NCBI GenBank assembly: GCA_017404125.1
Contig: JAFRCZ010000061.1
Location: forward strand, 1-6,295
Length of the DNA: 6,295 nucleotides
DNA from: Methanobrevibacter sp.
GTDB taxonomy: Archaea > Methanobacteriota > Methanobacteria > Methanobacteriales > Methanobacteriaceae
Direction: 5' to 3'
Of this stretch, positions 1 through 5,408 are shown piece after piece. The notes below the pieces were generated by a model. That model saw only the letters and a list, made by a program, of their open reading frames with translations, did no database searches and was not told the DNA's origin. Position 1 is the first letter of the stretch. Every line of letters starts with the position of its first letter. A program made the position numbers and the translations under genes.

Positions 1-710
1 AATTAGCTGAAACCGTACCAAATCCAGCAAACGGTGCTATTCACTTCACTCACCCAGAAGACTTAGGTATGAAATGTACCACTGATGACCGTGAAGCAGT
101 AGCTGACGCGGACTGGATGATGACCTGGTTACCAGAAGGAGGTATGCAACCTGCAATCATCGAAAAATTCGCGGACGGAATTAAAGATGGTGCAATTGTA
201 ACCCACGCATGTACTATTCCAACTCCTGGATTAAACAAAATCTTTGAAGACTTAGGCAAAAACGTAAATGTAGCTTCCTACCACCCAGGTGCAGTACCTG
301 AAATGAAAGGTCAAGTATACATTGCAGAAGGATTTGCTGACCAAGCAGCTATTGACACCTTAAAAGACTTAGGTACCAAAGCAAGAGGATCTGCATTCAC
401 TTTACCTGCAAACATGGTAGGTCCTGTATGTGATATGTGTTCTGCTGTAACTGCAATTACCTATGCGGGTCTCTTATCCTACAGAGACACTGTAACCCAA
501 ATCTTAGGTGCACCAGCTGGATTTGCACAAATGATGGCTAACGAAGCATTAACCAACGTAACTAAATTAATGGCAGATGAAGGTATTGACAAAATGGATG
601 AAGCATTAAACCCAGGTGCATTATTAGGTACTGCTGACTCCATGAACTTTGGTCCATTATCTGAAATTGTACCTACTATCTTAGAATCTTTAGCAAAAAG
701 ATCTGAATAG
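1..710 (+). CDS. hmd: Hmd, H2-forming methylenetetrahydromethanopterin dehydrogenase ([Fe]-hydrogenase), C-terminal part
   Basis: Hmd catalyses reversible hydride transfer from H2 to methenyl-tetrahydromethanopterin in cytoplasmic methanogenesis, using the mononuclear-iron FeGP cofactor. The open frame runs in from the left edge (first full codon at base 3, reading LAETVPNPANGAIHFTHPED) and ends at TAG 708-710, giving 235 residues. The family is roughly 345 residues long, so about 110 N-terminal residues lie outside the window, including most of the Rossmann domain. The ATG at 69 is internal, not the start. Visible hallmarks are the THACTIPT segment, whose Cys (codon 210-212) corresponds to the iron-ligating cysteine of the family, the SYHPGAVPEMKGQVYI segment with its conserved His (codon 282-284), and the helical C-terminal half with GPVCDMCSAVTA and ALLGTADSMNFGPL. 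Retention of the Cys and His, plus the adjacent hcg genes, argues for true Hmd rather than an HmdII-type paralogue. Codon use is strongly biased (TTA, GGT, GCA, ACC), as in a highly expressed gene. Certain at family level. Confidence 0.97.
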   Translation, partial: LAETVPNPANGAIHFTHPEDLGMKCTTDDREAVADADWMMTWLPEGGMQPAIIEKFADGIKDGAIVTHACTIPTPGLNKIFEDLGKNVNVASYHPGAVPEMKGQVYIAEGFADQAAIDTLKDLGTKARGSAFTLPANMVGPVCDMCSAVTAITYAGLLSYRDTVTQILGAPAGFAQMMANEALTNVTKLMADEGIDKMDEALNPGALLGTADSMNFGPLSEIVPTILESLAKRSE

Positions 711-728
711 GTAAGTTAGTCTAAAAAG

Positions 729-750
729 AGATTAAATAATTATTTAGTCT
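729..750. repeat. 22-base near-perfect palindrome just after hmd
   Basis: AGATTAAATAA is followed directly by TTATTTAGTCT, its reverse complement except for one T-G position. It begins 19 bases after the hmd stop codon. As RNA it would fold with about nine pairs and a small AT loop. Its right arm doubles as the start of the second copy of the TTAGTCT direct repeat. It could be part of the hmd transcript end or a protein-binding palindrome; the sequence does not decide between them. Confidence 0.5.
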
Positions 751-771
751 TGAAAAAAGATTAAAATAAGT

Positions 772-789
772 TTTTGTCACGAGACAAAA
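772..789 (+). terminator. Stem-loop with T-run, possible part of the hmd transcript end
   Basis: TTTTGTC (772-778) pairs perfectly with GACAAAA (783-789) around a four-base ACGA loop, inside a T5-containing stretch about 60 bases after the hmd stop. Archaeal termination depends mainly on oligo-T tracts, with hairpins optional, so the terminator call is an inference. A second, stronger hairpin follows six bases downstream. Confidence 0.4.
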
Positions 790-794
790 TAAGA

Positions 795-817
795 ATTATA
801 ACTTTACAAGTTATAAT
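795..817 (+). repeat. Perfect 10-bp inverted repeat, three-base loop
   Basis: ATTATAACTT (795-804) and AAGTTATAAT (808-817) are exact reverse complements around TAC. A tight, perfect hairpin in the hmd 3' region could stabilise or end the highly expressed hmd message. Because the arms are AT-rich it could also be a DNA-level operator palindrome. Confidence 0.55.
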
Positions 818-856
818 AGTTGAAATTGCTCTTGGAGAAATTTTAGCTACCAAAAT

Positions 857-934
857 ACTAAAGAAATTAAATTTAATAGACATTAATCTTTTTTGTGAAT
901 TTTGGGATTAATGCTATTAATTTAATTCTTTAGT
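857..934. repeat. Long imperfect hairpin, about 29 paired bases
   Basis: The left arm 857-888 starts ACTAAAGAA and ends CATTAATC. It pairs with the right arm 906-934, which starts GATTAATG and ends TTCTTTAGT. The inner eight pairs are perfect. The outer 21 pair completely if single extra bases in the left arm are bulged out (one A, one T, and A880). The loop is 889-905 and starts with a run of six T. The length is far beyond what AT-richness alone would give. It may be a structured RNA element, a terminator, or a worn palindromic mobile remnant; no flanking target-site duplication was recognised. Confidence 0.7.
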
Positions 935-939
935 GTGCA

Positions 940-962
940 TTAAACAATAAGTTATTATTTAA
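940..962. repeat. Inverted repeat, 10 of 11 positions
   Basis: TTAAACAATAA (940-950) and TTATTATTTAA (952-962) are reverse complements apart from one position, around a single G. It sits directly next to the long hairpin ending at 934 and extends the run of structured elements. Taken alone it is weak, given the base composition. Confidence 0.35.
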
Positions 963-1046
963 TCCAAAAGAAAGCTCATGGAAAATTATAATAACAAATT
1001 ATCTAATGAATAAATATTTGTTGATATTATTATTTATTTATTATTA

Positions 1047-1082
1047 TAATTTTAGAATCTTTAAAATAATAATCTAAAATTA
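1047..1082. repeat. Perfect 10-bp inverted repeat with 16-base loop
   Basis: TAATTTTAGA (1047-1056) is the reverse complement of TCTAAAATTA (1073-1082). The location, about 200 bases before hcgA, gives no clear role. It could be chance in such AT-rich DNA or an operator or structural element upstream of the hcgA promoter. Confidence 0.35.
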
Positions 1083-1140
1083 ATTATTCTTTTAATGATT
1101 CTATTTAAAAAATTAAGATAGTTCTATTATAATTATCCAT

Positions 1141-1152
1141 AAGTTTTTATAT
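1141..1152 (+). promoter_or_regulatory. Candidate TATA box for hcgA
   Basis: AAGTTTTTATAT resembles an archaeal TATA box with a purine-containing element in front. A start of transcription about 25 bases downstream, near 1177, would give a leader of roughly 105 bases that carries the 1188-1234 hairpin. An alternative T/A-rich stretch at 1246-1260 is too close to the start codon to leave room for the ribosome binding site. Inferred from composition and distance only. Confidence 0.35.
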
Positions 1153-1187
1153 TTTTTATTATTCTGTTTAAACTGTTTAATGTAATC

Positions 1188-1234
1188 AGATTAATATTTT
1201 GTAAAGCTTTGTGGATTAATTGAAATATTAATCT
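1188..1234 (+). promoter_or_regulatory. Perfect 12-bp inverted repeat in the presumed hcgA leader
   Basis: AGATTAATATTT (1188-1199) is matched by its exact reverse complement AAATATTAATCT (1223-1234). The 23 bases between contain AAAGCTTT, itself a palindrome. It lies about 50 bases before the hcgA start codon. If the promoter at 1141-1152 is right, this would be a 5' leader hairpin and a candidate control element. No known riboswitch class was recognised. Confidence 0.45.
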
Positions 1235-1270
1235 AATTACTATTAAATTTTTATTTTTATTTATTATCAG

Positions 1271-1285
1271 TAAGGTGTTAACTTG
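1271..1285 (+). promoter_or_regulatory. Ribosome binding site fixing the TTG start of hcgA
   Basis: AAGGTG (1272-1277) matches the core of the archaeal anti-Shine-Dalgarno complement and lies five bases before TTG 1283-1285. No ATG or GTG start with comparable spacing exists, and the downstream sequence reads straight into the HcgA N-terminus. Confidence 0.75.
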
Positions 1286-2284
1286 ATAGAATCTATCTTA
1301 GAAAAAGCTAAAAATAGAGAAAAATTAAGTAACAGTGAATTAACTCAATTATTTGAAATAGATGATGAAGAAAACTTGAAGAAATTGTGCAATATCGCTT
1401 GTGAAATTCGCAATGAATGTTCCGATGTAATCAAATTGACTTCCACAATTCATCTTACAAATAAATGTCAAGTTCAACCTAGATGCAAATACTGTGGCTT
1501 TGCTGCAAAAACCTCATCCATCGGATATTATGATGCATTCTATAAATCTGATGATGAGATACGTCAGGCAGCAATGTGTGTTGAAAGATCCGGCATTCCT
1601 AGAATAAGCTGTTCCGGTGGACATGGCTATAAAGGCAAGCAAGCGGTCAATGCTGCAAGAATCGTAAAAGGAGAAACTTCATTAGAGATTTTAGTCAATG
1701 TAGGTGCTGATTTAACTCAGGAAGCTGTTGATGAATTGAAGAGATACAATGCTGATACAGTTTGCTGTAATCTGGAAACAACCAATGAAGATCTTTTCAA
1801 TTTTGTAAAGCCTGGTGAAAAGTTATCTGACCGCATAAATATCTGTCAGATGGTATCTGATGCAGGGATTGGATTATCTTCCGGATTATTAATTGGCCTT
1901 GGCGAGTCCTATGAAGACAGAGTTGACCATTTATTATTCCTCGGAACCTTTGACAGCTTGGAGGAAATTCCAATAATGGGATTCAATCCTTATGTTGACA
2001 CCCCTATGGAAAATCATCCACCTTGTTCAATCGAAGAGCAATTGAAGACAATAGCCATTACAAGGATTATGTATCCTAAGATTAGAATCACTGTTCCAAC
2101 ACCAACCATTGGTCCTGAAAATGTTGAACTTCCTTTGCTTGCCGGTGCAAATAACTTGGCAACTGTCATTCCTGAGGATTATCCTTTAGTCGTTAAAGGA
2201 GTTGGAAATCCAGATTATGGCAATTTGCATGAAGTGATTTCAGTAGTTGAAAATTTAGGTCTTGAAGTTCAGCTTCATGCTTAA
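1283..2284 (+). CDS. hcgA: HcgA, radical-SAM enzyme of FeGP cofactor biosynthesis
   Basis: A 333-residue radical-SAM protein related to the BioB/HydE/ThiH group. HcgA is required for an early step in making the pyridinol of the FeGP cofactor; its precise reaction is not readable from sequence. The iron-sulfur motif is Cys62-x5-Cys68-x2-Cys71 (NKCQVQPRCKYCGF). This CX5CX2C spacing differs from the usual CX3CX2C and is diagnostic of HcgA. Further landmarks are SCSGGHG at about 109-115, GLLIGLGES at about 201-209, and MGFNPYVDTPMEN near 232-244, the latter two resembling the strand ends and substrate face of biotin-synthase-like barrels. Translation starts at TTG with a good AAGGTG site. It is the first hcg gene after hmd, 572 bases away, so it probably has its own promoter and is expressed at a lower level than hmd. 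Biotin synthase is ruled out by the cysteine spacing and the neighbours. Confidence 0.95.
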   Translation: MIESILEKAKNREKLSNSELTQLFEIDDEENLKKLCNIACEIRNECSDVIKLTSTIHLTNKCQVQPRCKYCGFAAKTSSIGYYDAFYKSDDEIRQAAMCVERSGIPRISCSGGHGYKGKQAVNAARIVKGETSLEILVNVGADLTQEAVDELKRYNADTVCCNLETTNEDLFNFVKPGEKLSDRINICQMVSDAGIGLSSGLLIGLGESYEDRVDHLLFLGTFDSLEEIPIMGFNPYVDTPMENHPPCSIEEQLKTIAITRIMYPKIRITVPTPTIGPENVELPLLAGANNLATVIPEDYPLVVKGVGNPDYGNLHEVISVVENLGLEVQLHA

Positions 2285-2301
2285 ATCAAGTGATTGTTTA
2301 G

Positions 2302-2337
2302 ATTCATTTAATTCATTTAATCATTTAAATTCATTTT
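2302..2337. repeat. Four 9-base tandem repeats (ATTCATTTA type)
   Basis: Units ATTCATTTA, ATTCATTTA, ATCATTTAA and ATTCATTTT run head to tail in the hcgA-hcgB gap, starting 17 bases after the hcgA stop. The unit is low complexity and looks like slippage. The following TTTTATAATG (2334-2343) could serve as a weak internal TATA box for hcgB, but the evidence is thin. Confidence 0.5.
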
Positions 2338-2384
2338 ATAATGATTAATAGTTTTTATTTAATTTTTTTATTCAATTTTACATT

Positions 2385-2398
2385 AGGTGAAGAAAATG
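2385..2398 (+). promoter_or_regulatory. Ribosome binding site deciding the hcgB start
   Basis: AGGTGA (2385-2390) lies five bases before ATG 2396-2398. The in-frame GTG at 2387 falls inside this site and is therefore the ribosome binding site itself, not the start codon. Confidence 0.8.
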
Positions 2399-2878
2399 GC
2401 CTTTGAAGAAAGCATTAGAAAAGCTTCCACCCAATCCTATGAAGGTACTCGTAAAGGAGATACTATAGAAGAGATTAGGGAAATTCAAAATTATATTAGG
2501 AATGCAAAGATTGTCGTTCCCAATAAAAATGGGATTAAAGTGGAAGTTATAAATGAAGTTCTAAAAAAATTCAATATCCCTCCCGCTGAATATTTACATG
2601 TCAATACCAATTATGCTGATTTTAGCAGAACTCCCGCTATCTCAAAGGCCATGATAGCTATAGACCAGTCTGATGCAGACCTAGTCATTGCAAGAGGACG
2701 ATTGGGGATTCCGGGATCAGGTTCTTTCATGGTTTTTATGGACAGTAAGTCTAGAATTCTCACTGCAGCTTCCTCACCATCTCATGTAATTCACAAACAG
2801 TCTTTAGAGGAGACAGTTTATAAGGAAACATTGGAAGCGTTAAGGAAAGTGGGCTTTGAATGCGAAGATGAAATTTAA
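2396..2878 (+). CDS. hcgB: HcgB, pyridinol guanylyltransferase
   Basis: HcgB joins GMP from GTP to the 4-hydroxyl of the pyridinol precursor, giving guanylylpyridinol for the FeGP cofactor. It belongs to a small family (DUF3236) found in hmd-bearing methanogens. From ATG 2396 it has 160 residues, the usual family size. Conserved segments are TNYADFSRTPAISKA near 71-85, the glycine-rich ARGRLGIPGSGS at 99-110, VFMDSKSRILTAA around 113-125, and SPSHVIH at 127-133. No signal or membrane segment is present, so it should be cytosolic. Starting at GTG 2387 would add MKK but would use up the AGGTGA site, so ATG is preferred. hcgC follows after 23 bases, indicating co-transcription. Confidence 0.95.
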   Translation: MAFEESIRKASTQSYEGTRKGDTIEEIREIQNYIRNAKIVVPNKNGIKVEVINEVLKKFNIPPAEYLHVNTNYADFSRTPAISKAMIAIDQSDADLVIARGRLGIPGSGSFMVFMDSKSRILTAASSPSHVIHKQSLEETVYKETLEALRKVGFECEDEI

Positions 2879-2901
2879 TTCTTAAATTCTTGAGGATATA
2901 A

Positions 2902-3762
2902 ATGAATAGTCAAAATTATGATACTGGAATAAGTTCAGAGGTTTTTACAGTTAAATCAAGAATTAAATTAATAGATATTTTCAATTTGATTCTAGAGAAG
3001 AAAGCAAGTGCTGTTTTGAATTTATTCAATAGCTTAATGGATGAGAAGATAATTGATAGGGATAGCCCAATTGTCATCATTGGAACTTATTTTACAGGAA
3101 CAGCTATTGCAAAATATTTGTCATATAACGATTTTAAGGATATCACAATTGTTGATATTTATCCTCATTTAAAGGGATTAATAGATTCTAAATTAGGAAA
3201 TCCCATTATTAGGCAAGGGGGCAAAGAAGAGTTTTGCAGTGACCAATATTATAAATATATTAAATTCACTTCAGATTTAAGCATAATAAAAAATGCTGAT
3301 GTGGTAATTGACACTACAGGCTTAGGTGGAATAAATGAAAGCCAGTCTGAGTCCATTTATACAAAAGTGTTCATTATTGAAGATCCAATAGCTGAAGAAA
3401 ATGATGCTTTGCTAAAGGATAAGAACAATATTTACAAAAGGGCGAATTTGGTGAATTCCTATCATAAGTATGTTCTTAAAACCAAAGGATTGAATACAAA
3501 GACATCTGGAACCATGACTTTTGCAATAGATGTATTAAGGCAATCCATGAATAGGATATTGGATAAGGAAGGAGTTCTTTATTGCTCTTCTGAAATGACA
3601 TTCTATGAGGAGATAATCTTTAAGGAAAATGATTTGGATAAATTCTTCAAATTAATTGAATATCCTGTTATTAAAGTTTCAACAATCCAGCCATTTGACT
3701 CTGATGACATTATTAGGCAGTTTATTGATGAAATAAGTTCAGAAATTCTGATTAGGTGGTAA
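2902..3762 (+). CDS. hcgC: HcgC, SAM-dependent pyridinol C3-methyltransferase
   Basis: HcgC transfers a methyl group from S-adenosylmethionine to C3 of the carboxymethyl-pyridinol before guanylylation. The family (DUF1188) has a Rossmann-like fold that is atypical for methyltransferases. In the 286 residues, the first strand and glycine turn are PIVIIGTYFTG at about 56-66, the acidic second-strand end is VDIYPH at 84-89, DTTGLGG is at 137-143, and the conserved TKTSGTMTFAIDVLRQSM segment is at 199-216. GAGGAT (2892-2897) is suitably placed before ATG 2902. The N-terminal 15 or so residues look unconserved. The dinucleotide-like fold could be mistaken for an NAD-binding dehydrogenase, but the segment pattern and the position between hcgB and hcgD favour HcgC. 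Confidence 0.93.
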   Translation: MNSQNYDTGISSEVFTVKSRIKLIDIFNLILEKKASAVLNLFNSLMDEKIIDRDSPIVIIGTYFTGTAIAKYLSYNDFKDITIVDIYPHLKGLIDSKLGNPIIRQGGKEEFCSDQYYKYIKFTSDLSIIKNADVVIDTTGLGGINESQSESIYTKVFIIEDPIAEENDALLKDKNNIYKRANLVNSYHKYVLKTKGLNTKTSGTMTFAIDVLRQSMNRILDKEGVLYCSSEMTFYEEIIFKENDLDKFFKLIEYPVIKVSTIQPFDSDDIIRQFIDEISSEILIRW

Positions 3763-3820
3763 GTTTTATATTCAAGTTAATTTAATGATGTGATAAGCTT
3801 TATTCAAGTAAATATTAATT

Positions 3821-3833
3821 AGGTGGAAACATG
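3821..3833 (+). promoter_or_regulatory. Ribosome binding site and ATG of full-length hcgD
   Basis: AGGTGG (3821-3826) stands four bases before ATG 3831-3833. This is the only convincing initiation site between hcgC and the conserved hcgD sequence, and it is in the same frame as the rest of hcgD. It shows that the natural start lies upstream of the TAA at 3864. Confidence 0.75.
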
Positions 3834-4559
3834 TTTGCAAATGATATTTTTAATATTATAGATTAATTGGTGCCTCGTAAATATGCATTGGAAAATGACA
3901 AGATTGGCTATTTTGGAAAGACTTTTGATAATCTGGATATTAAAAATATTAAGATTCTAATGGACCTGTTCCCTAATGATGACTTGAAGTTCAATAGCGG
4001 GGACTTGGTCATTTCACATCACCCTCCATTGTTCATGCCAAAGACACCTACATATGTTGTCCATTCCAATTGGGATATCGTTAGTGGAGGCTCAAATGAT
4101 TCTTTAGCTTATTATCTGGGCTTAAAGCCGATTTCCATCTTTCACAAGCAAACAGGCATTGGCAGAATATGCTCTTCAACAAAGACATTGGATCAGTTCT
4201 TGGCTTTGGTCTGCTATAAGTTTGGAGCTGAAAATGTAAGGCTGGTTCATGATGGCGATTTTGATAAGGTGCTTAGAAAGATAGCTATTGTTTCAGGATT
4301 TGGATTGAGCAATAGGGAATTTATCAAATTGGCAAAGGACAGATCCGTTGATGCATTTGTATCTGGCGATTTGAATCATTCCAATGCGATTCTAGCTAAA
4401 AAATTAGGAGTAACTTTAATTGATGTTTCACATCATATCATAGAGCTTCCCGGATTGTTTGCATTTACACAGTTGCTGAAAAGGAATGAAGAGATTGATG
4501 TTCCTGTAGAAATGATAGATACTGGTGTCCCATGGAAATACATCTCTGCAGACTTCTAG
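3831..4559 (+). CDS. hcgD: HcgD, Nif3-like iron-binding protein, interrupted by an in-frame stop at codon 12
   Basis: HcgD is a Nif3-family (NIF3/YbgI/DUF34) protein proposed to carry or deliver iron for the FeGP cofactor through a dinuclear metal site. From ATG 3831 the frame reads MFANDIFNIID, then TAA (3864-3866), then LVPRKYALENDKIGYFG and on to TAG 4557-4559, 242 codons counting the interruption. The uninterrupted remainder opens at TTG 3867 (230 residues); GTG 3870 is another possible start, and neither has a ribosome binding site. All metal-site motifs survive, numbered from ATG 3831: ISHHPP with His63-His64, HSNWD at 78-82, SGDLNHSN near 178-185, and SHHIIE with His201 and Glu205. IAIVSGFG near 151-158 is also typical. 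The rest of the frame is intact, so the break is either recent, a sequencing error, or tolerated by reinitiation or readthrough. Family assignment is firm; functional status is uncertain. Confidence 0.88.
3864..3866 (+). other. In-frame TAA inside the hcgD N-terminus
   Basis: The TAA is codon 12 of the frame that begins at ATG 3831. The residues on both sides (FNIID before, LVPRKYALENDKIG after) read as one continuous Nif3 N-terminal helix and loop, with no shift of frame. One base change from GAA, AAA, CAA, TTA, TCA or TAT/TAC would produce it. A TTG and a GTG codon follow at once and could serve for reinitiation. Confidence 0.85.
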
Positions 4560-4576
4560 TTTTTTAAACTTTTAAG

Positions 4577-4609
4577 ATTTATTATTTTACGATTCTATAA
4601 ATAATAAAT
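4577..4609. repeat. Perfect 11-bp inverted repeat between hcgD and hcgE
   Basis: ATTTATTATTT (4577-4587) is the exact reverse complement of AAATAATAAAT (4599-4609), with an 11-base loop, starting 17 bases after the hcgD stop. A TATA-like TATAAATA (4596-4603) overlaps the right arm and could be a weak internal promoter, about 80 bases before hcgE. It may act as an intercistronic hairpin, operator or chance palindrome. Confidence 0.4.
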
Positions 4610-4677
4610 ATTACAATTGTTAATAACTTTTAAAATAATGACTATTAAAATAAAACTGATAAAAAATAAGTGATAAA

Positions 4678-5340
4678 ATGATTCAAGATATGGAAAACAA
4701 TAAAATTCCAAAAGGAAGTATCGATTTAGTTGGCTTTGGCAGATTAGGATTAAGAACAGGTATTAATCTTATTCAGATTCACAGAGGAGGCCCATCTAAA
4801 ATAACAGTTATTGACGGTCAAAAGATTTCAGAATCTGATATAATTTTCCTATTGAAAGGAGCTAAGGCAGGAACATATAAGGCTGATTTCTTAAAGGAAA
4901 TTTCAACTCATCCAAAGGATTTTAGAGAAGTAGTTTCCATCACTGAAGATATCAATGAAGACAATTTGGATTTGATTACCGGTGATGTTGTCGTTATTGA
5001 AATCGCAGGAGGAAATACAATCCCTACAGCTGCAAACATTATTAAGAAAGCACATGAACAGGGTTCAAAAACAATAGGAACTGCAGGAATCTTTGGCATT
5101 GGTGATGAAGAGATTGTTGTCAAGGACATTTCTGAATTTGATGATTCCAATCCAGCTATTGAAGAGTTAAGAAAAGAGGGAATTGTAAAAGATCATTTGG
5201 TCATATCCACTAATAAATTTATTAGAGATGCCATTCCAATAACTCCTTATGTATTGGATGATATTGCCAATATAATTACAAGAGAGGCTTTAAGATTATT
5301 GATTGAGAAAAATAATGAATCATTGATTTATTTTTTATAA
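4678..5340 (+). CDS. hcgE: HcgE, ThiF/E1-like adenylyltransferase of FeGP cofactor biosynthesis
   Basis: HcgE activates the carboxylate of guanylylpyridinol as an acyl-adenylate with ATP, ready for transfer to HcgF. It has the E1/ThiF/MoeB nucleotide-binding fold: VGFGRLGLRTG at 18-28 supplies the glycine loop, VIDGQKISESD at 44-54 is the acidic second-strand end with the following polar segment, and VVVIEIAGGNTIPTAAN spans 104-120. At 220 residues it is a compact family member. I see neither zinc-binding cysteine pairs nor an E1-type catalytic cysteine (the protein has no cysteine at all), which fits a pure adenylating enzyme that hands the acyl group to another protein. The start at ATG 4678 is supported by the modest AAGTGAT site (4669-4675); the ATG four codons later has no site. 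Context between hcgD and hcgF separates it from ThiF or MoeB. Confidence 0.93.
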   Translation: MIQDMENNKIPKGSIDLVGFGRLGLRTGINLIQIHRGGPSKITVIDGQKISESDIIFLLKGAKAGTYKADFLKEISTHPKDFREVVSITEDINEDNLDLITGDVVVIEIAGGNTIPTAANIIKKAHEQGSKTIGTAGIFGIGDEEIVVKDISEFDDSNPAIEELRKEGIVKDHLVISTNKFIRDAIPITPYVLDDIANIITREALRLLIEKNNESLIYFL

Positions 5341-5360
5341 TTTTTTTATTCATTTTTTTT
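5341..5360 (+). terminator. Oligo-T tracts after hcgE
   Basis: Runs of seven T (5341-5347) and eight T (5353-5360) follow the hcgE stop codon directly. Tracts like these drive transcription termination in archaea, so part of the transcripts may end here. A TATA-like TTATATTTAT at 5365-5374 could restart transcription for hcgF with a very short leader. Both are composition-based inferences. Confidence 0.4.
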
Positions 5361-5408
5361 ATTGTTATATTTATTTTCATTGTTTAATATCTATTCGAAG
5401 GTTTTGAA

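Larger units (their letters stand above)
711..1282. other. 572-base hmd-hcgA spacer, non-coding, rich in inverted repeats
   Basis: No credible gene lies here. The only ATG-started frames are an 11-codon one (978-1013) and a 23-codon one (1006-1077), both without a ribosome binding site. The stretch is very AT-rich and holds at least seven inverted repeats: 729-750, 772-789, 795-817, 857-934, 940-962, 1047-1082 and 1188-1234. The first four follow the hmd stop closely and would form a structured 3' end for the hmd transcript. The last lies just upstream of hcgA. An imperfect direct repeat starting TTAGTCT, followed by an A-rich run and GATTAAA, occurs at 716-737 and again at 744-767. A short tandem repeat (CTGTTTAAA then CTGTTTAAT) is at 1164-1181. 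The spacer probably contains the hmd terminator and the hcgA promoter. Confidence 0.8.

Noticed and set aside
50..259. Minus-strand open frame of 69 codons inside hmd
   Set aside because: It lies antisense to the strongly conserved Hmd coding sequence, has no ribosome binding site and matches no recognised family.
978..1077. Two micro-frames (978-1013, 11 codons; 1006-1077, 23 hydrophobic codons) in the hmd-hcgA spacer
   Set aside because: Neither has a ribosome binding site, and the hydrophobic run of the second follows from T/A-rich sequence.
711..1282. CRISPR array or insertion sequence in the spacer
   Set aside because: The repeats are few, imperfect and irregularly spaced. There is no transposase, and no terminal inverted repeats with target duplication were recognised.
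1283..2284. Biotin synthase or HydE identity for the radical-SAM gene
   Set aside because: The CX5CX2C cluster motif and the hmd/hcg neighbourhood are specific to HcgA.
2387..2395. GTG start for hcgB three codons upstream
   Set aside because: The GTG is part of the AGGTGA ribosome binding site that serves ATG 2396.
3864..3866. Programmed recoding of the hcgD stop as pyrrolysine or selenocysteine
   Set aside because: The codon is TAA; pyrrolysine uses TAG and selenocysteine uses TGA. Ordinary readthrough or reinitiation remains possible.
4908..5150. Minus-strand open frame of 80 codons inside hcgE
   Set aside because: It is a shadow of the HcgE frame; its serine- and isoleucine-rich reading follows from the complement of hcgE codons.
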